Source of the DNA: Oscillospiraceae bacterium
GTDB lineage: Bacteria; Bacillota; Clostridia; Oscillospirales; Acutalibacteraceae
Direction of reading: 5' to 3'
DNA length: 64,000 bases
Assembly: GCA_022508805.1 (NCBI GenBank)
Contig: JAFLUM010000009.1
Location: 1 to 64,000, forward strand
Shown here: positions 56,806 to 64,000 of the stretch, one piece after another
Position numbering within the stretch: position 1 is the stretch's first letter
Layout: every line of letters starts with the position of its first letter
The notes under the pieces: generated by a model
What the model saw: the letters and a program-made list of their open reading frames with translations, nothing else
Databases searched by the model: none
Told to the model about the DNA's origin: nothing
Program-made: the position numbers and the translations under genes

Positions 56806-57692
56806 AAAAATCGGCTGTGCTGATGCTTTCGGCAATTATCTTTGCTCTAATTTTTTCCTCTTGCTCCGCGACCTCAAAGGTAAAGGTCAACGGCAGTAAA
56901 ATCGATAACGAAGTTTACGCGTATTTTGAAAGCGCCCACGATGGGTCGCTTGACGGCGACGAGCTTGAAAGCGCGGTAAAATTTGATATTACGCGGTACG
57001 TTACCGTGAATTCCGAGTTTGCCAATCGCTCGCTGACACTCTCAGTACCGCAAAAAGCGGAGCTTTCCGAGACCGTCAACGATTTGTGGCACCTTTACGG
57101 GTCGTATTATGAGGACAAAGGCATTTCCAAGCAGACTGTATATAAAATTGAGCAGTCAAAGCAGTATGAAAAATCCCTTCTTGCCGATTATTACGGCGAA
57201 AGCGGTGTTTCCCCCGTAGGCGAAGACGAAATCAAGGCTTTTTTCAGCGAAAATTATGCGGCGATACGCTTTGTAACAGGCTATCTTTTCAATATCGACG
57301 ACAACGGAACGGCTGTAGATATGACCGACGAACAGCGGTTGAACACTATCGAAGCCTTTAATTCGGTGGCATCAATGGTGAATAATGAAACGAAAATTGA
57401 GGAGGCTGTGGGCTCTCTCGGCAGCAACGTTGAGGTACACGACAGCATAATAAACGCCTTCACTGACGGCTCTTTCCCCACGGGATTCTTTGAGCAGGTT
57501 CAAAAAATTGATACCGGTAAAGCCTCGGCGGTCGTTCTCGGCAATTACGTTTTTCTTGTCCTGCGCGAGGATGTTTTCAGTGAGACCTACGGATATTATT
57601 CCACCTACCGCGGCGAATGCCTTGAGCGTATGAAAGGTAAGGAATTCAGCGCAATCGTTGACGAATGGGCAAAGAATTATATCGCGGAATAA
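56802..57692 (+). CDS. Lipoprotein with SurA/PrsA-like N-terminal fold
   Basis: 296 residues. The lipobox FSSC follows a short signal (MKKSAVLMLSAIIFALI). The body is helical (KVNGSKIDNEVYAYFESAHD ... ITRYVTVNSEFANRSLTLSV) and resembles the chaperone part of PrsA/SurA. A C-terminal portion (ITGYL-like strand, TGKASAVVLGNYVFLVLRED) may correspond to a degenerate parvulin domain. It probably helps fold exported proteins on the outer face of the membrane. Coupled to the preceding membrane gene (ATGA overlap). Confidence 0.72.
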   Translation: MKKSAVLMLSAIIFALIFSSCSATSKVKVNGSKIDNEVYAYFESAHDGSLDGDELESAVKFDITRYVTVNSEFANRSLTLSVPQKAELSETVNDLWHLYGSYYEDKGISKQTVYKIEQSKQYEKSLLADYYGESGVSPVGEDEIKAFFSENYAAIRFVTGYLFNIDDNGTAVDMTDEQRLNTIEAFNSVASMVNNETKIEEAVGSLGSNVEVHDSIINAFTDGSFPTGFFEQVQKIDTGKASAVVLGNYVFLVLREDVFSETYGYYSTYRGECLERMKGKEFSAIVDEWAKNYIAE

Positions 57693-57719
57693 ATCTAAAA
57701 ATCAAAACATACAGCAAAA

Positions 57720-57749
57720 AACTCTGCAAGAATTTTGCAGAGTTTTTTA
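57720..57749 (+). terminator. Terminator after the lipoprotein gene
   Basis: AACTCTGCAA/TTGCAGAGTT stem, 5-base loop, T-run behind it. A-rich left flank allows use by convergent prfB too. Confidence 0.88.
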
Positions 57750-57769
57750 ATTTATTAGGTTGATTTTTT

Positions 57770-58891
57770 TTATCCGTTTTCAAGCTGTTTTTGGGACTGC
57801 ATTTTGAGATACGCATTGATAAAACCGTCCAAGTCGCCGTCCATTACCGCGTTGATATTGCCGTTTTCAAAGGACGTTCTGTGGTCCTTTGCCAGCGTGT
57901 ACGGCATAAACACGTATGAGCGTATTTGACTGCCCCAGGCGATCTCTTTTTGGTCGCCCTTTATATCCTCGATTTTTTCAAGATGCTCGCGCTCTTTAAT
58001 TTCTACAAGCTTTGATTTAAGCATTGTCATTGCCACCTCACGGTTTTGGTGCTGACTGCGCTCAACCTGACAGGACACCACAATGCCCGTGGGCTTGTGG
58101 GTAAGTCTTACGGCGGAGGAGGTCTTGTTGACCTTTTGTCCGCCTGCACCGCTGGCACGGTAAACCGCCATTTCGATATCGTCGGGATTTATTTCAACGT
58201 TTGTATCCTCGTCGATTTCGGGCATTACCTCAAGGGATGCAAAGGACGTGTGACGTCTGCCCGAGGCATCAAAGGGGGAAATGCGCACAAGACGGTGTAT
58301 GCCTGCCTCACTTTTCATAAATCCGTAGGCGTTTTCGCCCTCTATAAGAATACTTGCGGATTTGAGTCCCGCCTCGTCACCGTCAAGGTAATCAAGTGTC
58401 GAGACCTTGTAGCCGTGGCGCTCACCCCAGCGGTTATACATTCTGAAAAGCATCTGCGCCCAATCCTGCGCCTCTGTTCCGCCCGCACCCGCATGAAACG
58501 TGAGAATGGCGTTTTTGGAGTCATATTCACCCGTGAGAAGCGTTGCAAGGGTCTGTGCATCAAGATTTTTCTCAAAATCCGTTACGCTCGCCGTACATTC
58601 GTCCAAAAGGCTTTCGTCGCCCTCTTCGTCGGCAAGCTCAATCATAACTAAAGCATCGTCAAAGTCGGATTTTAACTTTTCGTAGGATGCTACCTTATTT
58701 TTAAGGGCAGCAGTGCGCTGAAGCACCTTTTGCGAAGCGGAAATATCATCCCAAAAGCCGTCCTGCGCCGCCTGTTCCTCTAAAACGGCTATTTCCGATT
58801 TCATTTTTTCAAGACCAAGCGCCTCGGCAAGGTTTTTAAGCTCGCCTTCATGGGCGGAAAGTCTTAATCTGAGTTCTTCGTATTGAAGCAT
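57770..58891 (-). CDS. prfB: Peptide chain release factor 2, without programmed frameshift
   Basis: 373 residues. It carries the catalytic GGQ loop ([20 protein letters not shown]), the UGA/UAA-recognising SPF tripeptide ([16 protein letters not shown]) and the usual coiled-coil N-domain. In most bacteria prfB has an in-frame UGA near codon 25 with a +1 shift (CTTTGAC); here the region reads [10 protein letters not shown] with no stop in one open frame, so this autoregulation is absent. No good Shine-Dalgarno precedes the ATG, and a TGA sits just upstream in frame, so the start is 58891 or later. Confidence 0.93.
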   Translation of the reverse strand: MLQYEELRLRLSAHEGELKNLAEALGLEKMKSEIAVLEEQAAQDGFWDDISASQKVLQRTAALKNKVASYEKLKSDFDDALVMIELADEEGDESLLDECTASVTDFEKNLDAQTLATLLTGEYDSKNAILTFHAGAGGTEAQDWAQMLFRMYNRWGERHGYKVSTLDYLDGDEAGLKSASILIEGENAYGFMKSEAGIHRLVRISPFDASGRRHTSFASLEVMPEIDEDTNVEINPDDIEMAVYRASGAGGQKVNKTSSAVRLTHKPTGIVVSCQVERSQHQNREVAMTMLKSKLVEIKEREHLEKIEDIKGDQKEIAWGSQIRSYVFMPYTLAKDHRTSFENGNINAVMDGDLDGFINAYLKMQSQKQLENG

Positions 58892-59390
58892 GGTAATTCA
58901 TTCGGTACAGTGTTTTTCCGTACCGTTCCTTTCATATTATTTAGTATGTGATTATATTCAAATTTTATCAGTCACTTGTCCACGCAAAAATGCATAGAAT
59001 GTAACAAGATAACCGCTGTGGTCGGCGCGAGGTAAGTCCGTGGTAAGCGGTGATTAAATTGGCAAGAGTGATTTGCGAAAGATTTTTGTCGTAAAAAGGC
59101 GTAAAATCGCAGGAATACTTTGTGTATTACAAGATTTTGCAACGCATTTACGGCGGAAAAGATTTGCAAAGCACCGCAAACACATTTAATCGGCGTTTAC
59201 CCACTAAGACTTTTTAAAACAGCCCGCGCCAAGGCGGATTGATATACACAGATTTTTCGGCTCCCTTATCAGGGAAGTGACTGAGAGGTAGTTGTAGGGG
59301 GCGATGCCCTCATCCTCCCGCAACACGATTAAATTTTATCAGCAACTCACGGGCGGGTGTGGGCACCCGCCCCTACTATGTCTGCTGTAG
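58892..59390. other. Intergenic region with repeats upstream of prfB
   Basis: 499 bases, no gene. A hairpin (CGGTAC ... GTACCG, about 58900-58925) lies in the prfB leader. From about 59268 to 59372 there is a repeat-like segment containing the perfect stem GGGCGGGTG/CACCCGCCC (59351-59372). AAATTTTATCAG occurs twice (about 58959 and 59331). I see no ORF or RNA gene worth calling. Confidence 0.6.
59351..59372. repeat. REP-like hairpin GGGCGGGTG/CACCCGCCC
   Basis: A perfect 9-bp GC-rich stem with a TGGG loop. Without a T-run it is more like an interspersed repeat than a terminator. It lies 18 bases beyond the stop of the minus-strand gene ending at 59391. Confidence 0.55.
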
Positions 59391-60203
59391 CTACGTTTCA
59401 GTTGTGTTTTCTGTGGAGTTGCTCTCGTCAGCCGTTGCGGTTTTGCTTGTGCTTTCTTCAGTCTGTTCTTCCGTCTGTGTTTCGGACGGTTCAGCCTCGG
59501 TTTCAGGGGGCAACGTGGATCCTACCGTTGCGGTTTCGGGAGCGGTAGTCGCTTGAATGGCGGAAATATACTGATTTCCGTCCTTTTCACGCAGTGTCAC
59601 CTTTATATATTTATCGGGGACAGGCTCTTTCATCTGCCCGTCGTCACCCTGCTCCCAGCCCTCGCCTGCAAGACAGGCAACGGTGAGAACAATTGTATCG
59701 GAGGTTTCCGTTTTGTCGACAACTTTAGGGGTGTAAATGGGTATAATTCCCGTAAGCGGTATGTTATACACCCCTGCATCTTCGTCGTATGTGAATTCGT
59801 ATCCGTATCCCTCAACCGTGGCGTGAACGGGAGTGATTTCAGTTCCGAATAGCTTTTTAAACTGTTCCTCCACGTCCTCGGCGGGCACGACTAGTCCGTT
59901 CTCGCCGCTCTCATAGCGGTCGGGGGTGATGTCGCTGTTTCTAAGCAGCGACCAAATGGAAATATCCAAAAGCTCACTCATTTGGGCCTTTGTTATATCG
60001 TCAAAATTATCGGGGTCAATAAGCACTACAGGAGTGAGTAGCGTGTTATATTCATCATAATTTTTGCTTTTTTCCACAGCCGCACCGATACCCTTTGCCG
60101 CCGAGACGACTATGGTGACAAGACCCACCGCCGCCAGCAAGGCTATTATCATACCTATCGGGAATGCCGCCTTATGACTGCCTTTATGCTTTTTTCCTGC
60201 CAT
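59391..60203 (-). CDS. Single-TM exported protein, unknown
   Basis: 270 residues. A basic start (MAGKKHKGSHKAAF) precedes one TM helix (PIGMIIALLAAVGLVTIVVS). An outer domain of about 180 residues follows (YDEYNTLLTPVVLIDPDNFD ... YIKVTLREKDGNQYISAI) and then a disordered Thr/Glu/Ser-rich tail. The outer domain looks like a small alpha/beta fold but I cannot name it. The gene ends the minus-strand block proB-proA-this gene, 20 nt behind proA. Confidence 0.7.
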   Translation of the reverse strand: MAGKKHKGSHKAAFPIGMIIALLAAVGLVTIVVSAAKGIGAAVEKSKNYDEYNTLLTPVVLIDPDNFDDITKAQMSELLDISIWSLLRNSDITPDRYESGENGLVVPAEDVEEQFKKLFGTEITPVHATVEGYGYEFTYDEDAGVYNIPLTGIIPIYTPKVVDKTETSDTIVLTVACLAGEGWEQGDDGQMKEPVPDKYIKVTLREKDGNQYISAIQATTAPETATVGSTLPPETEAEPSETQTEEQTEESTSKTATADESNSTENTTET

Positions 60204-60223
60204 TGCTCACACCTGCCTTAGTA

Positions 60224-61462
60224 TTATCTTGTTTGACCGTTACCGTAAATTTTATATTTAAATGAGGTTAACTGCGGAAGTCCCAAAGGTCCTCTCGCGT
60301 GCAGCTTTTGTGTTGAAATACCTATTTCAGCGCCGAATCCGAATTCCCCGCCGTCAGTAAAGCGTGTACTTGCGTTATGATAAACGGCTGAAGAATCCAC
60401 ACGGTTTAAAAATTCCTCGGCATTTTGTGTATTTTCCGTTACTATCGTTTCGGAATGACCCGTTGAGTACTTTCTTATATGCTCAACAGCCTCACTGAGT
60501 GAGGAAACCACCTTGACCGACATTTTATAATCGAGATATTCCCTTGCCCAGTCGTCCCCGTCAGCAGGTTCAATATCAGGGCAGATAGCTCTTGATGCCT
60601 CGTCACCGTAAAGGACCACATTTTTCTCGTCAAGGCGTGCTTTTATGGCTATGAGCGCCAGCTCCGCAATGTCTTTATGCAAAAGCAGGCTTTCCGCCGC
60701 GTTGCAAACGGATATCCGCTGAGTTTTGGCGTTGAATACTATATCCGCCGCCATATCAATATCCGCATCGCTGTCAACGTAAATATGGCAGTTGCCGGCT
60801 CCCGTCTCGATAACGGGAACGGTGGAATTTTCAACAACTGCGTTAATAAGTGATGCACTGCCTCGAGGAATGAGCACATCAACATACTCGTTAAGCCGCA
60901 TAAGCGCCGCTGAGCTTTCTCGCGACGTATCACGCACAAGCTCAACGATATCGGGATCAAAGCCTGTTGATTTTACGGCATCACGCATACAGTCGGTTAT
61001 GGCACAATTGGAGCAAAACGCCTCTTTGCCGCCACGAAGAATAACCGCACTACCTGCCTTAATTGCAAGAGCAGCCGCATCGCTTGTCACGTTGGGTCGT
61101 GCCTCATAAATAATGCCTATTACACCTAACGGCACAGTCACACGCTGAATTTTAAGTCCGTTGGGGCGCTCTGTCTCCCACAGAATTTTACCTACGGGAT
61201 CGGGGAGCAAAATAATCTCCTCAATCCCCTTTGCCATATCCTCTATGCGGGTAGGTGTCAGCATTAAGCGGTCGATAAGGGACCCCGCCATACCGTTTTT
61301 TCTGCCGTTTTCAATATCTTTTGCGTTGGCATCAAGGATTTTTTCGCTGTTATCCCTCAGCGCTTGCGCCATAGCCTTTAGAATGTCATTTTTATTTTCA
61401 GTCGGTGCCACGGCAAGCTCTGCCGCCGCACGTTTTGCATTTTTCCCCAATTGAGTAAGCAT
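60224..61462 (-). CDS. proA: Glutamate-5-semialdehyde dehydrogenase
   Basis: 412 residues. It reduces gamma-glutamyl phosphate to glutamate semialdehyde with NADPH in proline synthesis. The catalytic cysteine is in RISVCNAAESLL, with NVTSDAAALAIKAGSAVILR and RGSASLINAVVENSTVPVIE as family blocks; length is standard. It lies 18 nt downstream of proB, whose product delivers its unstable substrate. Confidence 0.95.
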   Translation of the reverse strand: MLTQLGKNAKRAAAELAVAPTENKNDILKAMAQALRDNSEKILDANAKDIENGRKNGMAGSLIDRLMLTPTRIEDMAKGIEEIILLPDPVGKILWETERPNGLKIQRVTVPLGVIGIIYEARPNVTSDAAALAIKAGSAVILRGGKEAFCSNCAITDCMRDAVKSTGFDPDIVELVRDTSRESSAALMRLNEYVDVLIPRGSASLINAVVENSTVPVIETGAGNCHIYVDSDADIDMAADIVFNAKTQRISVCNAAESLLLHKDIAELALIAIKARLDEKNVVLYGDEASRAICPDIEPADGDDWAREYLDYKMSVKVVSSLSEAVEHIRKYSTGHSETIVTENTQNAEEFLNRVDSSAVYHNASTRFTDGGEFGFGAEIGISTQKLHARGPLGLPQLTSFKYKIYGNGQTR

Positions 61463-61480
61463 TTTCTACTCCTATTTTAT

Positions 61481-62263
61481 TTATGCTTTGAAAAATGTAC
61501 CTATTTGCTTGCCGTCGAGAGCTTTGTATATGTCCGTCGGGTCCTCGCCGTTCATAACAATGGTATCTATTCCCGCTTCCATAGCGATTTTCGCCGCGTG
61601 CAGCTTCGTTACCATTCCGCCTGTGCCAAAGCTTGAACCGTTTCCGCCGGCAAGCTTCATCAGCTTGTCGTCGATTTTTGTAACAAGATGAATGAGCTTT
61701 GCATCCTCATCCTCACGGGGGTTGCCGTCGAAAAGTCCGTCGGTATCCGTAAGTATTATGAGCGCATCGGCGTTAATTAATTTTGCAACTATGGCAGAAA
61801 GCGAATCATTATCGCCGTAAACTATCTCGTCAACGGCAACGCTGTCATTCTCATTTATTATGGGTATAGCACCGAAATCGAACAGCCTGTTAAAGGTGTT
61901 TATTAAGTTTTCTCGGCGCTCATCATTTTCCACGTCGCTTTTCGTGATAAGAAGCTGTCCCACCGTGTGACCGTACTCGCCGAAGAGCTTGTCATACATA
62001 AACATAAGCTCACATTGACCTATAGTTGCCGCCGCCTGCCTGCCGGGAGTGTCGGCGGGCTTTGCGGAAAGTCCTAATTTTCCTGCTCCCACGCCGATTG
62101 CTCCGCTGGTTACGAGAGCTACCTCCACACCCGAATTTGCTATATCAGAAAGCACGCTTACCAGCTTGTGCATTCTTCTTATATTTGTTTTTCCCGTATT
62201 ATACGTCAGTGTGGACGTGCCCACCTTGACCACGATACGTTTAACGTCCTTTAAAACAGCCAT
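61481..62263 (-). CDS. proB: Glutamate 5-kinase (lacking PUA domain)
   Basis: 260 residues. It phosphorylates glutamate in the first step of proline synthesis. Amino-acid-kinase motifs are VVKVGTSTL, VTSGAIGVGAGKLGL, PIINENDSVAVDE and GTGGMVTKLHAAKIA. Many ProB enzymes carry a C-terminal PUA domain (about 370 residues in total); this one is the short kinase-only form, common in clostridia and in plant-like P5CS layouts. Confidence 0.95.
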   Translation of the reverse strand: MAVLKDVKRIVVKVGTSTLTYNTGKTNIRRMHKLVSVLSDIANSGVEVALVTSGAIGVGAGKLGLSAKPADTPGRQAAATIGQCELMFMYDKLFGEYGHTVGQLLITKSDVENDERRENLINTFNRLFDFGAIPIINENDSVAVDEIVYGDNDSLSAIVAKLINADALIILTDTDGLFDGNPREDEDAKLIHLVTKIDDKLMKLAGGNGSSFGTGGMVTKLHAAKIAMEAGIDTIVMNGEDPTDIYKALDGKQIGTFFKA

Positions 62264-62271
62264 ACCGTATA

Positions 62272-63549
62272 CTATTCCCCGATAAGCGTATCGAGGTTTT
62301 TCTCCATAAGATCAAAGAATTTTTCCACAATCGCCTTATCCTCGTCATTGCCACGCACGCACATTGAAAGGGTGAGAACATTCCTAAACGAGGTCGCCGA
62401 GAGCAGTACATATGGCTTGTATTTGACGGCGCCTGACATAAAGCCGTCCGTAGGCTCATTGCCGCAGAGAGAGAGCTTATCCGCCTCTAAAATTCCGATA
62501 TTGCTCATAGCGATAAGGGGATTTGAGTATCCTATTTTTATTATCTCTTCCGATGCAGTATGGGGCAAAATCGTGTATCCCAGCTTTAAAAGGGGCAGAC
62601 CGTACAGTCCCATAAACTTGTCGTGCTTAAACTTATTTGCACTGCGTGAAGCATATTTCAGCGTTTCAAAAATATCTCTGCCGCGCTCGGGAACGGAGCA
62701 CTGCATCCACGCAGTGTGATTGGTGATTCCCTTATCGTCCACGTCCTTCATATGACGGCGAAGGTCGATAGCGCAGGATATGGAAACACTCTCTGAATTA
62801 TCAAAGCCTGCCAGCTCGTAAAGGCTGTAAAAATATGCCGTAACAAGCATATCGTTGACCGTAGCGGATAGCTTTTTGCCTGCCGCACGGATTTTTGCGA
62901 AACGCTCGGCATCTATTTTTCTTCTTGCGATAAAGGATTTATCCCTTATATTATCGGGGGTCAAGGGGAAAGCGTGGTCGTCCTTGGCGTTTATGTTCTT
63001 ATAAAGATTTCTCGCCATTCGCGTTTCGGTCTGTGAAAAGCCCGAGTATACCTCTTCATATGAGCGTGAGCCTGTTCTCAGGTCAATGGGGCTTATCTTC
63101 TTCTCCACATAATCACTGTAATTTTTGCAAAGTGCTTTTATGAAATATTTAAGGTCGCCGCCGTCCATACACATATGATTTTCCACTATGCAGAGCACTG
63201 ATTTGCCCTCATAATAGAATACGGCAACTTTCATTTGAATATCACTTTCAGGCGGGATATACTGGGTTAAAAATACATCTATAGCCGCGTCAACGTCCTC
63301 GGGGTACGCCACCGTCAGAACATCGTCAATGCTGTATGGCTTTACCTCCCAGTGAGTGCTGACGTGATTGTCAACAAAGCTTGCGTGTAAAACGGGTGCT
63401 TTTTCAAAAAAACAGATAAGCACGGTTTTGAGTGCCTCAATGTCTATTTCATAATCATACCGCAGCTCAACGTGCACCATACGGTCGTTAAAGTCGCGGA
63501 AAAGATAATGCATTTTATCCCAAAGCTCAGCGGTCAATTTTCGTTCCAT
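62272..63549 (-). CDS. Condensation-domain-like acyltransferase
   Basis: 425 residues. The acyltransferase motif HxxxDG is present as ENHMCMDGGDLKYF, and the fold (LRYDYEIDIEALKTVLICFF, ATVNDMLVTAYFYSLYELAG, ISCAIDLRRHM) matches the chloramphenicol-acetyltransferase/condensation superfamily, near alcohol acetyltransferases and PapA-like proteins. No NRPS module is near. It probably transfers an acyl group to a lipid or alcohol. The upstream membrane gene overlaps it by 16 nt, so the two probably act together. Confidence 0.75.
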   Translation of the reverse strand: MERKLTAELWDKMHYLFRDFNDRMVHVELRYDYEIDIEALKTVLICFFEKAPVLHASFVDNHVSTHWEVKPYSIDDVLTVAYPEDVDAAIDVFLTQYIPPESDIQMKVAVFYYEGKSVLCIVENHMCMDGGDLKYFIKALCKNYSDYVEKKISPIDLRTGSRSYEEVYSGFSQTETRMARNLYKNINAKDDHAFPLTPDNIRDKSFIARRKIDAERFAKIRAAGKKLSATVNDMLVTAYFYSLYELAGFDNSESVSISCAIDLRRHMKDVDDKGITNHTAWMQCSVPERGRDIFETLKYASRSANKFKHDKFMGLYGLPLLKLGYTILPHTASEEIIKIGYSNPLIAMSNIGILEADKLSLCGNEPTDGFMSGAVKYKPYVLLSATSFRNVLTLSMCVRGNDEDKAIVEKFFDLMEKNLDTLIGE

Positions 63550-64000
63550 ACATCCTCGACCTCCTGCCTGTAAATATATTTTGAGTTGTTAAGAATCGTT
63601 GCTATCATTACTATTAAATCAACCGGTATGCCCATAACAACTATCAGCCAGCCGGGGCTCCACGGTACTATGTAATATGCGCCGAGAACGACATACAACA
63701 GTGCCGCTATCACGGGAATATATATAAAATAGTTTATTACCGCCAGCTTTTGATGCGTAAAATGCGCAAGAATTGCATCTATTACGAGCATAAGTATAAC
63801 TCCCATCGGGAATACAGCCCACGGATTGGGAATGTCGGTCGCCGCAACGCAGAATAAAAATGCAAACGCTGTAAAGAGCATTACGCAGAAAGCCGTCAGT
63901 ATTCTTGCAACAGGGTGAAACAGCTTTCGCATTTTGAAAAGTCTTCTGATTCCGAAATGAGTAAAATAGATAACAGCCGCAAAAACTCCGCCGACAGGCA
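63534..64000 (-). CDS. Membrane protein, partial (5' end outside the window)
   Basis: The track starts at 63932, but the frame is open upstream to the window edge (PVGGVFAAVIYFTHFGIRRL before the first visible Met), so the start probably lies beyond 64000. At least four TM helices are visible (ILTAFCVMLFTAFAFLFCVA, FPMGVILMLVIDAILAHF, VINYFIYIPVIAALLYVVLG, GWLIVVMGIPVDLIVMIATI). It resembles the DUF6320-type membrane proteins that accompany condensation-like acyltransferases, though I am unsure of the family. It may flip or present the substrate of its overlapping partner. Confidence 0.6.
   Translation of the reverse strand, partial: PVGGVFAAVIYFTHFGIRRLFKMRKLFHPVARILTAFCVMLFTAFAFLFCVAATDIPNPWAVFPMGVILMLVIDAILAHFTHQKLAVINYFIYIPVIAALLYVVLGAYYIVPWSPGWLIVVMGIPVDLIVMIATILNNSKYIYRQEVEDVWNEN

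Noticed and set aside
58800-58891. Programmed +1 frameshift in prfB
   Set aside because: I tested the offset frame before LGLEK. It meets an early TGA and lacks the CTTTGAC slip site, whereas the main frame is open from the ATG.

Overview
The window looks like a chromosome segment from a spore-forming, gut-type Clostridia (Oscillospiraceae/Lachnospiraceae-like Firmicutes). The evidence is a SleB-type cortex hydrolase, an (interrupted) spoVT gene, strong GGAGG ribosome sites, TTGACA-17-TATAAT promoters, plant-polymer glycosidases and a complete-looking sulfoquinovose operon. The species cannot be named from this sequence alone.

Layout. 1-350: two tandem rrn-type promoters firing leftwards out of the window. 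351-3468: sleB, a membrane-anchored GH5 cellulase and a thioredoxin-reductase-like flavoprotein that lacks the usual NADPH motifs. 3553-9261 (minus strand): a GH95 glycosidase lipoprotein followed closely by an unknown gene and a TIR-TIR-Sel1-TPR protein that looks like an immune or signalling gene. 9384-10187: an MscS channel. 10286-19148 (minus strand): an eight-gene operon that I read as the transaldolase (sulfo-SFT) route for sulfoquinovose. Its genes are a YihQ-like GH31 sulfoquinovosidase, a transaldolase, a sulfolactaldehyde-reductase-like enzyme, a DUF4867 protein, a fucose-isomerase-like SQ isomerase, a TauE/SafE exporter, a ROK repressor and a GPH importer. It has a clear promoter and a perfect palindromic operator. 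19375-22687: an ArsC/Spx-Nudix fusion, two small membrane proteins and an amidohydrolase.

23054-47628 is the centre of interest. A 24,035-bp element has inserted itself into spoVT. The first 30 codons of spoVT lie at 23054-23143 and the remaining 149 codons at 47179-47625, bounded by an 11-bp identical core (GGCGACCCGTT). The element-side arms form a 20-bp inverted repeat, which identifies the attachment sites of the large serine recombinase encoded at the right end. Rejoining the halves gives a 179-residue SpoVT. The insertion keeps reading frame on both sides, so the recombinase is now fused to the SpoVT C-terminus.

The element's cargo is a 13-gene co-directional operon (24755-42126) under a TetR-family regulator. 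It encodes an SPFH/YdjI-like protein with three zinc ribbons, a 4-TM coiled-coil protein, a zinc-ribbon/helical-repeat protein, a HerA-like ATPase, a very acidic protein with a periodic LM motif and a C-terminal papain-like protease domain, three paralogous coiled-coil proteins with C-terminal TM hairpins, a Ycf46-like AAA+ ATPase and three small unknown proteins. I know of no described system with this composition. It looks like a membrane-associated, double-ATPase machine with a protease-bearing client or effector, and its function is unknown. The cargo is visibly more A+T-rich than the element ends and the host genes. A divergent AAA-ATPase/PD-(D/E)XK gene and a small ORF complete the element.

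47766-64000 is ordinary chromosome: a GntR/YtrA-regulated ABC transporter, a PlsC-like acyltransferase with an inserted zinc ribbon, an RluA pseudouridine synthase, a PII-like protein with a cation/proton antiporter, a GH13 amylase, a DUF2238-like membrane protein with a PrsA/SurA-like lipoprotein, prfB, proBA, and a condensation-domain-like acyltransferase with a membrane partner that runs off the window.
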